A stretch of DNA of 64,000 nt from Centroberyx gerrardi (lineage: Eukaryota > Chordata > Actinopteri > Beryciformes > Berycidae): NCBI RefSeq assembly GCF_048128805.1, contig NC_136000.1:11248354-11312353 (forward strand). Reading direction: 5' to 3'. A program made the position numbers and the translations under genes. Positions 27,424 to 41,941 of the stretch are shown one piece after another. The notes under the pieces are model-generated. The model did not search any database. It was not told the DNA's origin and worked only from the letters and a program-made list of their open reading frames with translations. Each line of letters begins with the position of its first letter. Within the stretch, counting starts at the first letter, position 1.

Positions 27424-29306
27424 CTCAGACTCCCTCCTCCTCCTCAGCCCCACTCCTTCTCTCTCCCTCTCTCAAACTTTTCCCTCCCTGATATCGTGCT
27501 TCAGACTCTCTCCAACTTGCTTGCTTTGTCTTATCCCTTTTTCACATGCTCTTCATTCGCTCTTTCCATCTACTCTTGTCAAACATGCCTGTTTTTTTTT
27601 TTTCTGTTTTTCCTCTCTTCAAAATGAATCCGCCGTTTCCCTCTCCTTCAGACTCTACCTAGCACCCTCGTCTCCTCCTCCAACTTTCTCTCCCTCCTCC
27701 TCTACCTGTTCTCTTTTAGGCTGCTTTGTTTACAGAGCTGGCGCTTGTTAGTTTAACTGGGCAAAGGGGTGTAATCTGCCACCAAATGTAGTCACCTCAG
27801 TTACTCCCTGAGTGGAGATGGAGGCCCATAGATCAACTGGGTGGACAGGCACAGATAAGTCTGGACTGGAAACAAAGAGATGAAATATGCCCCTAACAAA
27901 ACACTCCTCATTCATTACAATAATCAATGATCCCTCTACTCTTGTTTAGTTCAGGTCCATTTAAAATCTCTATAGTGTCTCTCTGGCATCAGACATGAAG
28001 AAGTGCGCATGCGAAATTCGTTACAGATTCTGCATTATAGATAAAAGGATAATTCTACTATAATGCTGCCAAAGTATATAATCTACAATCCAGTATACAT
28101 CTACAGCAATCAATCTACAGCCCAAAGCCTCTAATACAGTAATAATAAATCTGTATTTGGGTTTGCACTGGCAGGGGGTAATTTACCAAAGCCTGGTCCG
28201 TTATGTAATACAGTAAGCCCATAACATCCTGTGCCAAGTCACTAGCTGCAAACCTCTTTCTGGCTGATGGAGGACACTCCGGACTGAGATGGATGAACTG
28301 AGTGCTCATGGATATAATCAGCAAATATGTTGTCAGTGTACAGAGCCAGATGCAATATCAGACAGCAATTTCTTAGACTTCTGAAGAATAAACATAAGGA
28401 TAAGAATAAACAAGAGAATTCATCACTAACCCCTTAAAAAAGTTTTGAGTAGCACTGATATGTAAAAACCTTTAGTTTTGTGCGCCAAGTTCAAACTGCT
28501 GCCAATGAAAAACCCTTTATCAAATGATCCATTTTCGTGCGTGGCATGCTTGCCAGTTGCACATTAAGCAGCTGCCATCAACCATCTTTTGCCCATCTTG
28601 TCTGAGTCTGGAAGACCATGACTCTGCCAGTAACCTCAGCCAACAGATACAGTGCGCTGCAGTGTGAGAAGACAGAGGAACTCTAAAGTGTGATTTTCAG
28701 AAAGGCTCGAAATTCGGTCCCACTCCGAGGAGGAAGGAAAATGAAACCCCAACAAAAACAGTCCACTTCCAGACATTTTGGCTTAGCAAATCTAGTGAAA
28801 ATAAATCAAAAGTGCTTGTGTGTACTTTTGTTTACAGCCCGAATTTCCTGTGCATGTTTAAACATCCAAGATGATTATCGTTTGGAAGAAGATGATAATT
28901 TTTGATGGTTTATGATGAATACGTAGCATTTAATTTCTGCAGCACTTCATCAGCCTTTTCTACTTGAAGAAACACCCAAATTGATTTACTACGCCTACAT
29001 TTACACTAATATGGCTGATGCCCGACGATGGCATCTCTTTAGTACTTTAGTACTGCAACACAGTGAGTTAAAGGGTGATCCTACAGCAAAAGGCAGCACA
29101 GCAAAAGTTAACTAATGGTAGGATCATGTTGATACAGCAAATACGAGCCCAGCTTTTGGTCAGACTGCGATGTTTTCTGTTGGTGGTCCTGCTCATATTC
29201 TGAAGATGAGGCTAAAGACAGCGGTGAAGGAAAAGACCTCCAGTCCAACTTGGTCCAGGATTGGGAATTTTGCTGAAAGCCACATTCTCTGGGATGCCCT
29301 GACATT

Positions 29307-29349
<43 letters not shown>

Positions 29350-31700
29350 CGCACGCAAACAGCCGTATGAGACTGCTGGCATTTGAGGACATGCAGAGCG
29401 AAGATGATATGGGGAAAATTTCTGGCCTGCTTCATGACCAAACCATGCATCTATCTTCTTCTGTAACAGCATACTCCATTACACTGGGAATGGAGATGTG
29501 AGACGTGAGCTCACTGGGTCAAGCTGCCATCGTACTTCATCTTGTTTGTGCCGTGCCACATTGTGTTTTCTCTCCTCACATTGACGAGGCATGACTTCAA
29601 ATTCCAGAGATAACTTTTTTGTGACAACAGAGGAAAGTCCCTGACCTCAAACGCGAGAAAAAAACGAGCAGCTACAAACCTTAATGTCTCAACCAGTCCA
29701 AAGGCAGCGCAGTACAGCTAGCGTTATGATCATACTCGTCCATATGAGGCTATGCAGGATGTACGTAACTGCATGCAGAGTTATAAATGGGCCACTTCAG
29801 TGTCATCCCTTAGTTTGTTATCTGTGAGATCAGATCTGAAGAGGAGCCCACCAACAGCGAACAGTGGATCATAATGGGACACAAGCATATAACAGTTTAA
29901 TTTTCACAATGGCCAATACCATATACAGTCACAAAGGCTCAGAAACAGAATGGGCCAGAAGAGGCCTTTTTTTTCTACTTTTAAACATCAACTACACGCA
30001 TAACGAGACAGTATACACAGTATTGAGCTTTCTGGGAAAAGGGTGACACTCTTGTGTACATCACTTCCCTGGAAAATAGGAAAGTGTTGGAGATTTATTG
30101 CAAGACGTAGCTCTTAGTTTTGGACAAAACTTTGAGAATTCTAAGAGGTTTGGAGAGGTGGTTGTTGCTAACGTCTAAACCATGATGATGTGTAGAGTCT
30201 AGGGATGAGAAGTTTGAAAAACTGCCAGAAACTGTGAGGGGTCTTGCTATTTTTCAACTCTGGTAGGTGAACATTCTCAGAAACGGGATGAATAAAGAAT
30301 CATTTAACATCATAGTGATAATGTTTTTTTGGCATAATTCAAAAAAGCACTTGAAATAGAAAAAGACATATTGAAATCAAGCCTTGGCAGCTTTCATCAT
30401 CTATCTGTACAGGGTATTCCTGTCACGATGAAATATGTTTGCATAAGAAACCGTTTCCTTTGCAAGGAAAAGAAGGCTCAGAATGGCCAATATGCTGTTT
30501 GGCATTACAGGTGTCAGACTACAGATTGACAAGGCGGGAGTTTCAGGGACTTCCCAGCAAGCAATTGATGGACAAAGATGTGCAGTAACCAATGATATTA
30601 TACATAGAAAAAAGTTGTAATTACAGTGTAATTACATATCTTCTAGTGTACAAAGCCTTTTTTCTGTTTAGTGTTACATTTGGTGATACACACCTAATTC
30701 AATCTTGAGCATAGTGTTATTTTTGTTTTTTTGGACAGAATGATATTATGGCACAGTAAAAAGTCATATTCAAACTGCTTTGGAAACTGTTTTGAAGTGA
30801 TATGAAACAGATATTTAGGTCCCAATTTCACAAAACAATGCAGGTAGCAGCTATGGACGACTACAGACGTCATTTTGGCGCTGTATTTCAACGTTGGTGC
30901 AGACTGTGGGATCAACATCTATTCGGCTTCAAAATGTTTTTGCTGGGTTACCACCAGGTGCAGGTGTCCTGACTTACTGCCCCCCCCCCAACCCAATCCT
31001 TGCATCCCTCATCATCACACAAAGTGTCCTTCTCAGTGGTGATATAGAAGGTATTTCAGCTATGTGCTCCCTGGCCTCCTGCATTTGGAACAGTGACAAC
31101 ATCAGTCAATATCCTGTCAAGGGCACCTTGTGTCCTGCCAATGCACACATGGTTACCATATCATAATAACTACCACTGTTAATGTTGTCATTGTCATCAT
31201 TATCATCACTTTTGTTGCCATCATCACCATCGTCATCTTAAGCTTTTCTTTTCATAACCGTTTACATTTCTTACGTAATTTCAAAGCCATACGTCCCACC
31301 GTGGAAATTCAGTGTTCCATTTCTAATCTATAGAGGCCAAACCCTGACACAATTCCTCTCACACGTGTGACAAACTGCTATCCATCATTCCCTTACAGCT
31401 GTTCTTATATGGGACCAATTAGGGTCGGGGCATGACAAAGGCTGGTCTGTGTTTTTGAGACTGGAGGTGGAGCAGTTTGGACGGTATGGAGCGTCAGACA
31501 AAGGCTGACCTGCAGGCTAACAGCTCACAGACATGTCAGAGTCGTGCTGCAGTCCTGTTTGGGTTGGCCCGCGTCCAGCCGGGCCACCGAAGCTCCACAT
31601 GTGTAAAGTTTAAAAACTCCCACTTTGGCAGCCAGAGGCGACTGCCTTCCCACCCCCCACCTTGTGCTGTCGCCCCTCGCACTAACATGTACAAATGTGG

Positions 31701-31731
<31 letters not shown>

Positions 31732-32699
31732 GAGGATAGATATACACACTTCAGAATCCTCCAAAACAGCTGTCCCATCAGTCATCAGACAGGTGATTTG
31801 TTTGGAGTAGAGGTGTGTTGGCGGTTGCTGCTCTCACACCTTCTATCCACTGACACAATCACATGGCAAAAACACAGTCTCTATGGAGTTAGGCAGAGAA
31901 ATGGAAGAAATCACAGTCCATTGATCATATTGTTCTTTTTTACTTTGATAACTTATACAAAGGGTGCAATTTACTTTCTAAATTTGCCCAAATACCAATG
32001 TCTGCTTCTCCCTGCCCATGACAGGGAAACAGCCCATCTAAGCTCCCTCTACATTAACTGTAAGACATTCTTGTAATCTCCCCATTTATACGTGGACAGC
32101 GTGTTATAGACTTCCCCCGCTCTAACCAGTCTTCCTGTCATAAGGTAGAATCAAGTCCACAAATCATTCCCACATGACGGGCGCCCAGGACAGATTCAAA
32201 TTCATACATCTGCAACTGATTTGACTCTCCGGGCATGTCGCCCTGGCCTCGCCGCGCCTCCGCTCTCCCTTCTGTGGCCTGCTCAGACTCATGGGATAGA
32301 AAGCTGGTGCGGGACCTCCAGTATGCTCTCTCTCTCTCTCTTTGTCAGTGTCTCTCCCCCCTTCTCTTTATCTTTCTCTCTCTCTCTGCCCTCCCTCCCC
32401 CTCTCTCCCTCTCCCTGGTCAGTCTGCTCTCATGCCACTGGCAATTCATCACTTGCAGCCCCTAACACTCACCAGACACTGCTCATGAATATTCATATAA
32501 ACAGGTAAAATAAACTATAACTGTCAGAAGTGGAAAACAAAAGTGACAAGGAAACAGTTTGGTTTGTTGCTGGTCTGAAGTAAATATTGCAGATTGAAAC
32601 AACGGTGCTGGTTTGTTGGTAGTGTGCAATGGACTGGCTTGTAAATGCAGAAGAATATAGTCTAGTATGCATTCTGTCAAATACTGTCAAAATACTACA

Positions 32700-32905
32700 T
32701 TTATATTTTAGGCATTTAGCTGGTCTCCTTTCTGGAGAGACTTACAATAAGCAAAAAGTTGGGGGTTCAATGTCTTGCTCAAGGACACTTTGACAGGACA
32801 AATGACTTTTGATGGATAATGATTCTCTGTTTGCTGGGATTGAACCAGTGACTTTTCTGTTACAGGACGGCCTCTTAAGCCACTCCTAGGCCACCCTGTA
32901 ATCTT
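32700..32905. repeat. Dispersed repeat fragment in the cald1 5' region
   Basis: The text GGCATTTAGCTGGTCTCCTT then GAGAGACTTACAATAAG, and later TTGCTCAAGGACACTTTGAC and GGGATTGAACCAGTGAC, resembles a repeat core widespread in teleosts. Confidence 0.55.
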
Positions 32906-35900
32906 AATAGTTCAAATACAAACAGAAGCAGAACATTTCTAGACAATACCAGACATGATACCTAATAACTACAGTATAATGTCAGCATGAAGAGAAGATT
33001 CAGAGCCAGCAAGGACGCACATTATTTCACATCAGGAAATGACCTCAGCCAAAATCAACTGGAGCCGAACCGATTATGAAAACATCTATTCTGAACCTGA
33101 CATCTTACCTGGTCTCTGTGTAATTTATTTACAAACTCTTCAGTCATCTCACATGAAAATTACATTTGGAAAACATTCAGCAGCAATAATACAGCTGGCC
33201 ACAGCCGCAAAAAAAAAAGCTTCCTGAACCTTGAGCAAGTTCATGCAAGGAGTCTTCTGAAAGCATGCAGGTTTCTGACATATTCAGGTAAAGGTTATTG
33301 AATATATTATGTGTTAATAGAGTTTTCATGACAAGATCTCTATAATTTAATAGAAGAAATAGAGTTCATTCTCAGGCAATGGCTAATCTTTCGGGAATCT
33401 TTCTTTATGAATCATACTCCTAATAAACTGCTGATTACCTGAGTGACCTAAGTGTGATTAATGGACACAGTTCTGAAAAACCGGTTTGCTTTTGGAAGTC
33501 TCCGATGCCAGTATTGCCCATCAAAAGGAGTCGAGTCACATTAACTTGAGCCCTTTGTTTCTTAAGCCAACTAGGATTTAGCCTGAGAATGGTCCACTGA
33601 CTGTTATAATAAGTCTTACTAGACATTAGCCCGACAGTATGCAATGCAAGTTTAAAGCCTTCCGCTAAAAGCCCCATAATTACATCAATGCATAGTCCTC
33701 CCTTGTGTCTCTATTCATTCCAGCACAGTGTACACACCATGTGCTATTTGTATACTGTCTGGCTCTGTAATGACTGGCTCGATGATGGCGTCTTTACAGA
33801 GTGGCTGCCAGTTTATTAATCAGACATCAAAGGGAGGCAGAGCAAAGCGTTATGTTCTTTTAAAGTCTGTTTCTGATGCATGATTTGCATTCGCTTTGGC
33901 AAGTACGACCTCACAAATTACATCAGGAAATGTCCATGTAGGCAGCTGGATGTTAGTAGATGTTCAGTCCCACTGGTGTCGATCTTTCCAGTACAATGCA
34001 TGGATGGATATAAGAAAACAGAAGGGAAACACAAACGTTTCCTTTCCTCCTCGTGTCCTATTTCTTTACCTAGTGCTTCTCTATCTTACATCATCATTTA
34101 GGGACACTTGAATGTTTGTTTAATCTAACAACCTTGCAGTTTATGATATCGGTTGCTTGCAAAGTTGGTAATCGAGGAATTTACGGTTATTCTACTGTTG
34201 CACTCACTGTAATTTGCTCTGAATAACGGCATCAGCTAACTGCCAAAACTGTAACCGTGAATAAAAGTCCTCAGATAGTTCAGACAAGCGTGATTCTATA
34301 TCCCTAAATCAGACAAGGTTGTCATCGAAAGATAAAGACAGTGCCTCAACACACTTATAGATAAACAGATGTCAAAGAGGCGTTTGCAATCAATCAAGAA
34401 GCCGCAGCTGCCTGCTCCACATGACCAAACATGGTCACGTATGAAAAACTCCTTGACCAGGACGCAAATTCCACAAGGTTTACAAGCCGCAGTGTAGCAG
34501 TGACCTTTTCTGCCGCTCATTGAGATGTTTGTGTACAGTTTGGCTGAAAAGGAGTGTGTGTTGTTTTGTGGCTGACAACTATCTACTGATACAGTAAAAG
34601 GATCGGGTGCCCTTGTGAGGAAAATGTGCTCACAGGGAGCTCTGGTCATCTCGGTCCAAATCTTGTGGGAGTAACAAGCTCATCAGGAGTCTCTTCAGCT
34701 CTGCACTCAGCGCTTCACAGCTCAGGTTTGTTTTGGTGAGCAAAAAGACACAAGCTGTGGTCACCAGCTGACCTCACAGCAAAATGATATCTAACTACAA
34801 GAGACTAACTGGGGCTCAGTGTGGAATAGTTGTTTTGCTTGCTGGAGAGTCTGGGTGATCTGTAAAACTGTGATAAAATGGAACAGAAAAATAAATTGCC
34901 ATGAATTTCTTGTGACACTGATGCTAAAATAACACAGATTCAAATTCAAAAGCTGAGTTACAATTTCCTCTTCAAGTGGGGACTTAATGGAAATAGATGC
35001 AGCTATGTGCACTCCCTGTTCCGCATCCCATCAGCTGAGTTGGTGTACTCGACCTCCTTTTAAGGAAGTACACAGGCGATGTTAGTTGTAGTGTCCCAGC
35101 TTGGCAAGGTGCAAGGCCATGCACAGAAAGCATGGTTTACTCTAGGAAATACCTGCTGCTGTCCAAAGTGGCAATCCAAGAATAACTTATTTCCATTGTG
35201 ATTGCTATGAATCGATTTTCCATAATGCTGCTGGAAGACGGAAAATAGGATGATCATCATGTGATTTTGCCATAACTGAAATACTGAGTATAGTTGTCAG
35301 AAGCTGATTTTATAACAAACTATGTCAAACATAGTTTTGACATAGAAAAATGAGTCTCTAGTCAGTGGAATAGGAATAGCTGGTACATTTCAACTAATGT
35401 CAGGAGATGTGCATCACTGAAACAAAACGATCAAAATCCCCTCCCCTTCATTCTATTAGTGATATAAAGGCATGTTATTTCTCCATAAATCTAAGTGGAC
35501 TGATGGCAGACTGATTGCTGATGAATGACTCCATTAATGCCAGAGTCACTAACACTCACCTCTACCCCTCCTGCAATTTGCTCATGTGGAAAACCATTTC
35601 CTCTCCCATTTAGAGTGTCACACCTGTACAACCACAGTGCAGACAGTCTCCTTGCACCGCTTCATAGCTACAGAGGCTTATTTGTACTTAGACTAAAACA
35701 TTAGCAGCTGAATCACGCACATATCAGTTTCTCATTTGGCAAATTTGACTCACCAAGAGTCCTAAACTGTTTAAAAAGTCTTCTGTGCGCATGCCACTCT
35801 TCACAAGACGGCTCGTATCCCAAACACTCTTGTCATAAAACAGTCGTCGGCACCATGCAGACAGCACTGTTTGGATCTAACTAATTTGATGCAGCTTTAA

Positions 35901-37802
35901 TACGGGAGACAGAACTCATCTAGAGCTAAAACACACCATTAAACGCAGATTTGTAAGCTTTATACTATAGCAGTGAGGCAGAGTGTTCACACAGCGTCAG
36001 AGGATGCATACTGGAAGTTTGTTGATGGTCTGGAGTCAAATCTATTATAAATCACTTTCACACCTCCCTGCAAAGTGTGCACAAGCTATTTCATGAGTCT
36101 TGCTGCCCATTTGGGAAAGACACAGCTGTTTTCAGTCTCATGATGCTAAATTATTCTGATTTCAGTAATGAAGAAGTGGAGGAGATGCTCTGGAGCCCCA
36201 ACAGCAGACCCAAACACATTTCCCGTCCCCCGGGAGACGAAGCCATATTGTTCATCAGCTCTCACACTCCAACCCAATGTGGTTGGAGCCTCTATCTTCA
36301 ATACCATCTAAGGAATAGGAGTCTGACTTGGCATGTCCTCCACGGCACACAGCTCTCCACAGCCAGACGCCTGCTTAATGTATGAGTAACAAAAACTAAA
36401 GTCAAATTATAGTATTCACTCCTGCTTTGGGCAGAACAGATGTGAGCATTAAGCCTCAAGGAAAGGAAAAAGAGGAATTCTGGAGTTTGAAGCCACTTAT
36501 TTGCAAAAGCCTACATCAACAAAAAAATCCATGCATTTCAGTTTACAATTGCTTCATGATTGGGGAAGGAGAAATTTGCCATTTTTCTGTCATTCCCCTG
36601 TTAGAGCTGAGCAGGTCCTGTCTTTCTGAAGTCCTTCATGTAATATTTATGCAGCTTGGTGTGGTGTTGGATGCAGCAGCTTCCAATTAAGTCTCTATGA
36701 ACAGAAACATGCTGAAACACAGACAACCTTATACTTCTTCTACATCTGAACCCAGACGAGTTTTTCATATTCACCTTTCCAGTTATCTCTGAAGGAGTTC
36801 ACTAAGTAACTCAACATGATAGCAAGAACCTTATAAAGTGTTAGATTTTACTGCATTAAATCAAAAGTCAGCGACATATTATTTGTTCTAACAATACTTT
36901 TGTAGACAAAATTTGTATTCAAGGTACAACTAAATGTCCCTTACTGACCAAATTTCAGTTTCACAGGGACAGTATTTGAATGGATGGGTGGAATCTATCC
37001 ACAGTGAACAAAAAGTCTAGCGTCAATTAATTCATTGCTCTTGTTCAGTGTGAAAACCAAAGCTTCCCTTCACATCTCAAGGAGAACCAGCTGTCAGCTT
37101 GCCCAGCTGTTCTGCCTTCACATCAGCCCCTACACTTCCCCTTCACCCTCTCTAACCAGTGTGAGACCTCTCAACATGCTGTACAGAGTCATGTTAACAC
37201 CACTGTGCAGAATTACTTTTGTTGCCCCTTATCTTCATAAGCCAATAAAACAAACATTATGGAAGCTCAGGTGCCTGTGTGTTTGTGGCTGCAGTCAAAT
37301 GCTGATTTTCTATCTCCAATGAAGTCTTTAAGGCTATGTCAAATTTGACACAGGTCACAAGATTCAATCAGTTGTAAATTGGTTTCCCTTTTAAGTGTCT
37401 AACATACAACCTATAAGGTCTAATTAAACTAATAGTCTTTTGCAGAGCTGCATACAGTGTTACTGATAGGAATAGTGAGGAACAATTCAGTATGAAAGCT
37501 CTTTATTCATTTCGACGTGCTTTCACGAAGCGATTTATGAATTTAAATTGTTAATCTCATTAGCACACCTACCTCGTCATGCCATCGTGGCGTGACGGGA
37601 TCTAAAATGACCCATGGCACCAACACATGCTCAGCACTCATTAATGCCAGTCTTAGTCTACCGATTAAAACTACAAGGCTTTCCACACAGGTAAAACAAA
37701 GGCATTGAAAAAAAAAAAAAAAAAAACATTTTAGCCCACGTTTTATTTGCATTAACTGGCTAAGGTCTATAGCATAAAAGCATCAAGGACCATAAAAACT
37801 TA

Positions 37803-37880
37803 CCAGTCTGGCAGACCAAGGTGACTGGCTTCTTGCTGGAAGTCAGCAGAGAGAGGGAGACTGGAGGTTTATAAGCAGCA
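37803..37880 (-). promoter_or_regulatory. cald1: Candidate cald1 promoter with TATA box and leader exon
   Basis: On the minus strand GCTTATAAACC (TATA box, about 37867-37875) is followed about 70 bp later by a strong donor, CAGACTG|GTAAGTTTTT. This fits a short non-coding first exon (about 37803-37842) spliced to the ATG exon at 26760. A second TATATAA lies near 37999-38005. Assignment to cald1 is inferred only from strand and position. Confidence 0.4.
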
Positions 37881-38989
37881 TGCGGAGCCCCTCCTGTCCA
37901 CCGGCCAGCCTGCAACTCGCTGGTGTTTACATTGGACTGATGCTGATTGTCCTCTCTGACATTCATTAAGCAAGAAGTACCAAACTGGTGCAGGTTATAT
38001 AAGGCTGCGTCTTTGAAGGGGACAAAAAGCATAAATTAATGCTTTTCCAAAAGTAGACTATGATTCATTGTTGTTTATACTGGTGTTTTGTTTTGCTTTG
38101 CTTTTTTTGTCTCATGATGATCACCAGCTTGAGGTCATAGTTTACTCACCACTACATCACTGTATATATTGCACGAGCGGTTTCTGGCTATTGAATCAAA
38201 ACAGTGACAAAAAGACTGTTTCGGTCCTTTTCTCAGCAAACACTCAAGAGCAAGCTGAAGTCCCTTGGCAGTCATCCTCTTGCTGGTACTAATGCAGGTT
38301 TGATAACAGATGTAAAATGTCAGTTGCACTAAAAACTGATGCTCAGAAGTGATGTTCACAAATGTGGCTGGGTGAAAACACATGCCTGGATTATGCAAAA
38401 CAAGAGCTCTAGTTAGTTCTCTAGTAAAAATCGACTAGCTCAGGTGGTAATTGTGCTCCATAGTGTTTTTACAAACCTTTGATACAGTAAACTATCCATG
38501 ATCATGCTCTCACAATAGAAGAGTGTGGCATTTTACATTATGACTCTTATCCAAACAAATGCTGGCACACTGTATACATATAAAAGGTATAAAAAATGCA
38601 TCATGTTGATCACCATGATACTTTATTTAAGAGCCTTTCCATCCGGCCCGAGGGTTTGTTTCTGGCAGCCTGGAGTCCCATTGGTTTGGGCAAATTACAG
38701 AAATAGCTGAGAAATGAAGGAGCCACTCCCCTGGATCCATCTGTGGTAACCAAGCAGACTCAATTGTGTATTGCTTCCAGTGGGCTCAAGTCAACCAGTT
38801 TCCAAATTGGAGTCATGTCTGAACTTCCTAAACGGCATCTTATGTTTACTTTCCTTTTTGTTGCTATTGCTCGGTCAAGGATTTTACAGCCAACTCTCTA
38901 TCAATCTAGCATAACATACCGGTGAGTAATGATGAGCCATCTGATCTAAGTTCAACAATGACCACAAGACAAAGGAAAGAATTTGAGAT

Positions 38990-40556
38990 TTGAATTCCCT
39001 TTTATTTCATCATGCAAACTATCTTGTGGTGAGGTGAAGACAGTGAAATGACACTCAATCATCTTACACAATGTAACAGTGTTCTCTACCATTTCTCTAT
39101 AAATTAATGTTCTTAACTTATTTTTATTCCCATTTTGACCTAAAAGACCAGTGTACAAAAAAACACAGACCAGAGACAATCAACAAATATGTAAACACAG
39201 GTAGACACAAATGGTGCACAGTGCTTGTCTACAAACAAGAGACACAATACAACATACAGTAAAGTAGCCTGCGACAAATGGTAACACGAAATTACAAGAA
39301 AGACACAAGTGAGGAGTGTTTAGTAACATTTTCACTCATGTTATTAAGAGTGCATAAGCAACAGTAAAGCGACATCAAATAATAACTACACATGGATGGT
39401 TATGGTCTATAATATAAGATGAAAATCAACATAGTTCTTGGTTTTTCAACAGTTAAAACTCTAATTTTGTTTATCCCAAATAGTTTTATTTACCATTCAT
39501 AGTTGTTGCATTTAATTAGCAACGGGATGATTCAAAATGCCACAAAAATCCACATTGCATCCCCAAAAAGTGCAAAGCCTGAGCCAATTATCATATCAAT
39601 GTTTGTAGTCATGGTTGTAAACCAAGTCTGTTTAAACTAAGCTGATTTTGTAGCACAACTTAAGTTGTCTTATAGATTGTTGTTTATCTCATAATGAAAC
39701 ATTCTCTCACCCAATAGGGCATTTAGGAGTATGGGAAACTCACAAAGGACAGGATTTCAGTGGTAGAGTATATTTACAGCATTTCTGTGGCTCACAATTA
39801 GCTCCTGTTCCTGGAATGAATGACCTGGCAACCAATTTCCATGAGGTAAGACCTGTTTAGTGCTTTTTACTCTTAAATAAAATAGCCATAAAACCTGTTT
39901 GGTACTCTACTTGTAAGAAGCTTTTAAAAACTGAGAAGCTGAATTTGAGCACTGACCCAATTAATACTGAAGGCACATGTTTTAATGCATGAATATTCCC
40001 AAAGTGCATCAATGTAACAGTGAGCTGAACTTTAAATATTTTTAAATATTTTAAGTTTTTCCTTCTGTAAGGAAAAACAGCATATGTATCAGCTTCATCA
40101 CGTTACCATTTTATCTACATGTTATCTACATAGATGAGTCATCTACATAGATAACTTCTGTAGGTTATCCGTACAGGCATAATTTAGGAAGATCAGCTTC
40201 AATATCTGATTAAAACCAAACACTCCCTCAGTGCTTACACATAACACAATTCCACACAGTGCTGAGACACTTACAGTACGAGACTCTTGACTTCTTCTTT
40301 CACCTGTTGGACCAGTTGGGCCTGTGCCACCCACATCCTGAATCCAGGTCACTCCACTATTTATAACACATACAGTAACTTCACTGTAAGACTCGGACCT
40401 TTCCTTTGAATCTCACTAAAACAACTTGCCGTTGTTATTAATTAATGTTTTTGTAAGTCTCTTGAAGAGTCTGGTTTCGCTGTACCTAATAAAAACTGTG
40501 CGCAGGCAACCAGAAAAGAGCTATGTAGCCTAAGTCTTACAGCCAGCTGACTGCAT
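38990..40556 (-). terminator. bpgm: bpgm 3' UTR with poly(A) signal
   Basis: AT-rich non-coding sequence follows the bpgm stop. A minus-strand AATAAA at about 39001-39006 is a plausible end, giving a UTR of about 1.55 kb. Nearer signals may also be used. Confidence 0.45.
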
Positions 40557-41941
40557 TCAGGTCGATGGCTGGGCCTTTCCCTGGTCCTCCACCTTTTTAA
40601 TGGCTGCCTGAATCTTCACCTGGTCTCCCAACAGCTGCCGAGGTTTCACAGGCCGAAGGTTTTCATCCAGCTCAAGCAAAACAGGAATCCCCGTGGGCAA
40701 AGTCACACCAGCTATGTCTGCATCTGATATTCCTGTTGAAATAAGCATAGTAGTATTTAAATTACACTGGACAAACTCACAGCAACTATTTTTGATGACA
40801 GTTGGCAGAAGAAAGAAGTCAAAGTTTTGCTTTGCAGTACTGCAAGGTGTTAAAATAGTATGCTTTCACATGCATGAAACATGTAATGATAGCCTATAAG
40901 CCTATTAATAAATGTATGACAATGTCCAATACATTCCCAGCCTGTATCCTGTGCTGCATAATATTATGTAACGGCCTATATATATATAAAGTCATTGAGT
41001 GACCAGTGACGCATGGAGTCCCCAAAGCCTCTGAGTGTGCTGAAAGGTCAATGTGGATTTCATAGCCACAGCCAAATGTAACATAAACTCATTGGCCTTT
41101 TTGCACAGATTCAATGTTCCATTTCTGGAGCTGAAATATGTCCTTCCACACTAAATGAAACCGATGACTTGAAACAGCAGCCTCTAAATCCGTGAACAGG
41201 GTCCAGAAGCTGTTGTTAATTCAAATGCTTGTGAAACTGAATGCATGCAAGCCATACAGTATGACACCCACAGACAAAAGCTGAGAGAACAATCCCATAG
41301 AGAGTGTTGAAGAAAGGTCTGGGGCAATTCAGGAGCATACCTTCCAGGTGCTTCAGCAGGGCTCTGCAGCTGTTTCCGTGGGCAGAAATGAGCACAGTCC
41401 TACCACTTTTTATCTCTGGAACCACAGTGCTGTCCCAGTATGGCAGCAGTCTGTCCAACACCTCCTTCAGGCTTTCCGCTCGGGGAAGGTTTTCCTTTGG
41501 CACGTCGCAGGTGGTGTATCTGCGGTCGTTGTAGATCTCCAGGAAGTAAGGGTGGGATTCGTCAATTGGCGGTGGGGTGACGTCATAGCTCCTTCTCCAG
41601 ATTTTCACCTGCTCCTCTCCGTGGTTGAGAGCCATCTCTGCCCGGTTGAGGCCGATGAGGGCGCCGTAGTGGCGCTCGTTCAGTCTCCAGGACTTGACCA
41701 CTGGGACCCACTCCTGGCCCATAGCCTCCAGGACCAGCCACGCTGTCTGGATGGAGCGGCTGAGGATGGAGGTGAACACCATGTCGAACTTGTAGCCCTG
41801 CTCCTTCAGGAGCCTGCCGCACTCCTGGGCCTCGTTCACCCCAGCCTCACTGAGCTTCTGGTCCACCCAGCTGCAGAAGCGGTTCTCCTTGTTCCAGGCT
41901 CCCTCCCCATGCCTCAGCAGAAAGAGTTTGTATTTGGACAT
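40557..41941 (-). CDS. bpgm: Bisphosphoglycerate mutase
   Basis: BPGM is the cytosolic enzyme that makes 2,3-bisphosphoglycerate from 1,3-bisphosphoglycerate, and weakly acts as a mutase and phosphatase. In red cells its product lowers haemoglobin oxygen affinity. Two coding exons, 41341-41941 and 40557-40732, sum to 777 bp (258 residues), the same size as vertebrate BPGM. The phosphohistidine motif is [18 protein letters not shown]. Gly-14 and SWVD mark BPGM rather than PGAM, which has RHGESxWN. Other active-site blocks are [17 protein letters not shown] and [17 protein letters not shown], and the end is [12 protein letters not shown] non-coding leader exon is inferred at 42527. The neighbour on one side is cald1, as in human 7q33. 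Confidence 0.97.

Larger units (their letters stand above)
26761..37802 (-). other. cald1: cald1 5' intron or upstream region
   Basis: This is 11 kb without a credible coding exon. It contains GT, CA and CT microsatellites (26372-26432, 27365-27421, 29311-29345, 31709-31731), a degenerate ATC-rich tract at about 31150-31240 and a dispersed repeat at about 32700-32905. Reading frames here are short and lack similarity to anything I know. Confidence 0.55.

Noticed and set aside
27152-27751. A 199-codon plus-strand frame with Ser/Leu runs
   Set aside because: It is produced by a CT microsatellite and flanking pyrimidine-rich DNA, with no start context, splice logic or similarity.
31477-32076. 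A 199-codon plus-strand frame
   Set aside because: It is interrupted by a CA microsatellite translated as THTHTH, and nothing in it resembles a known protein. It is probably chance.
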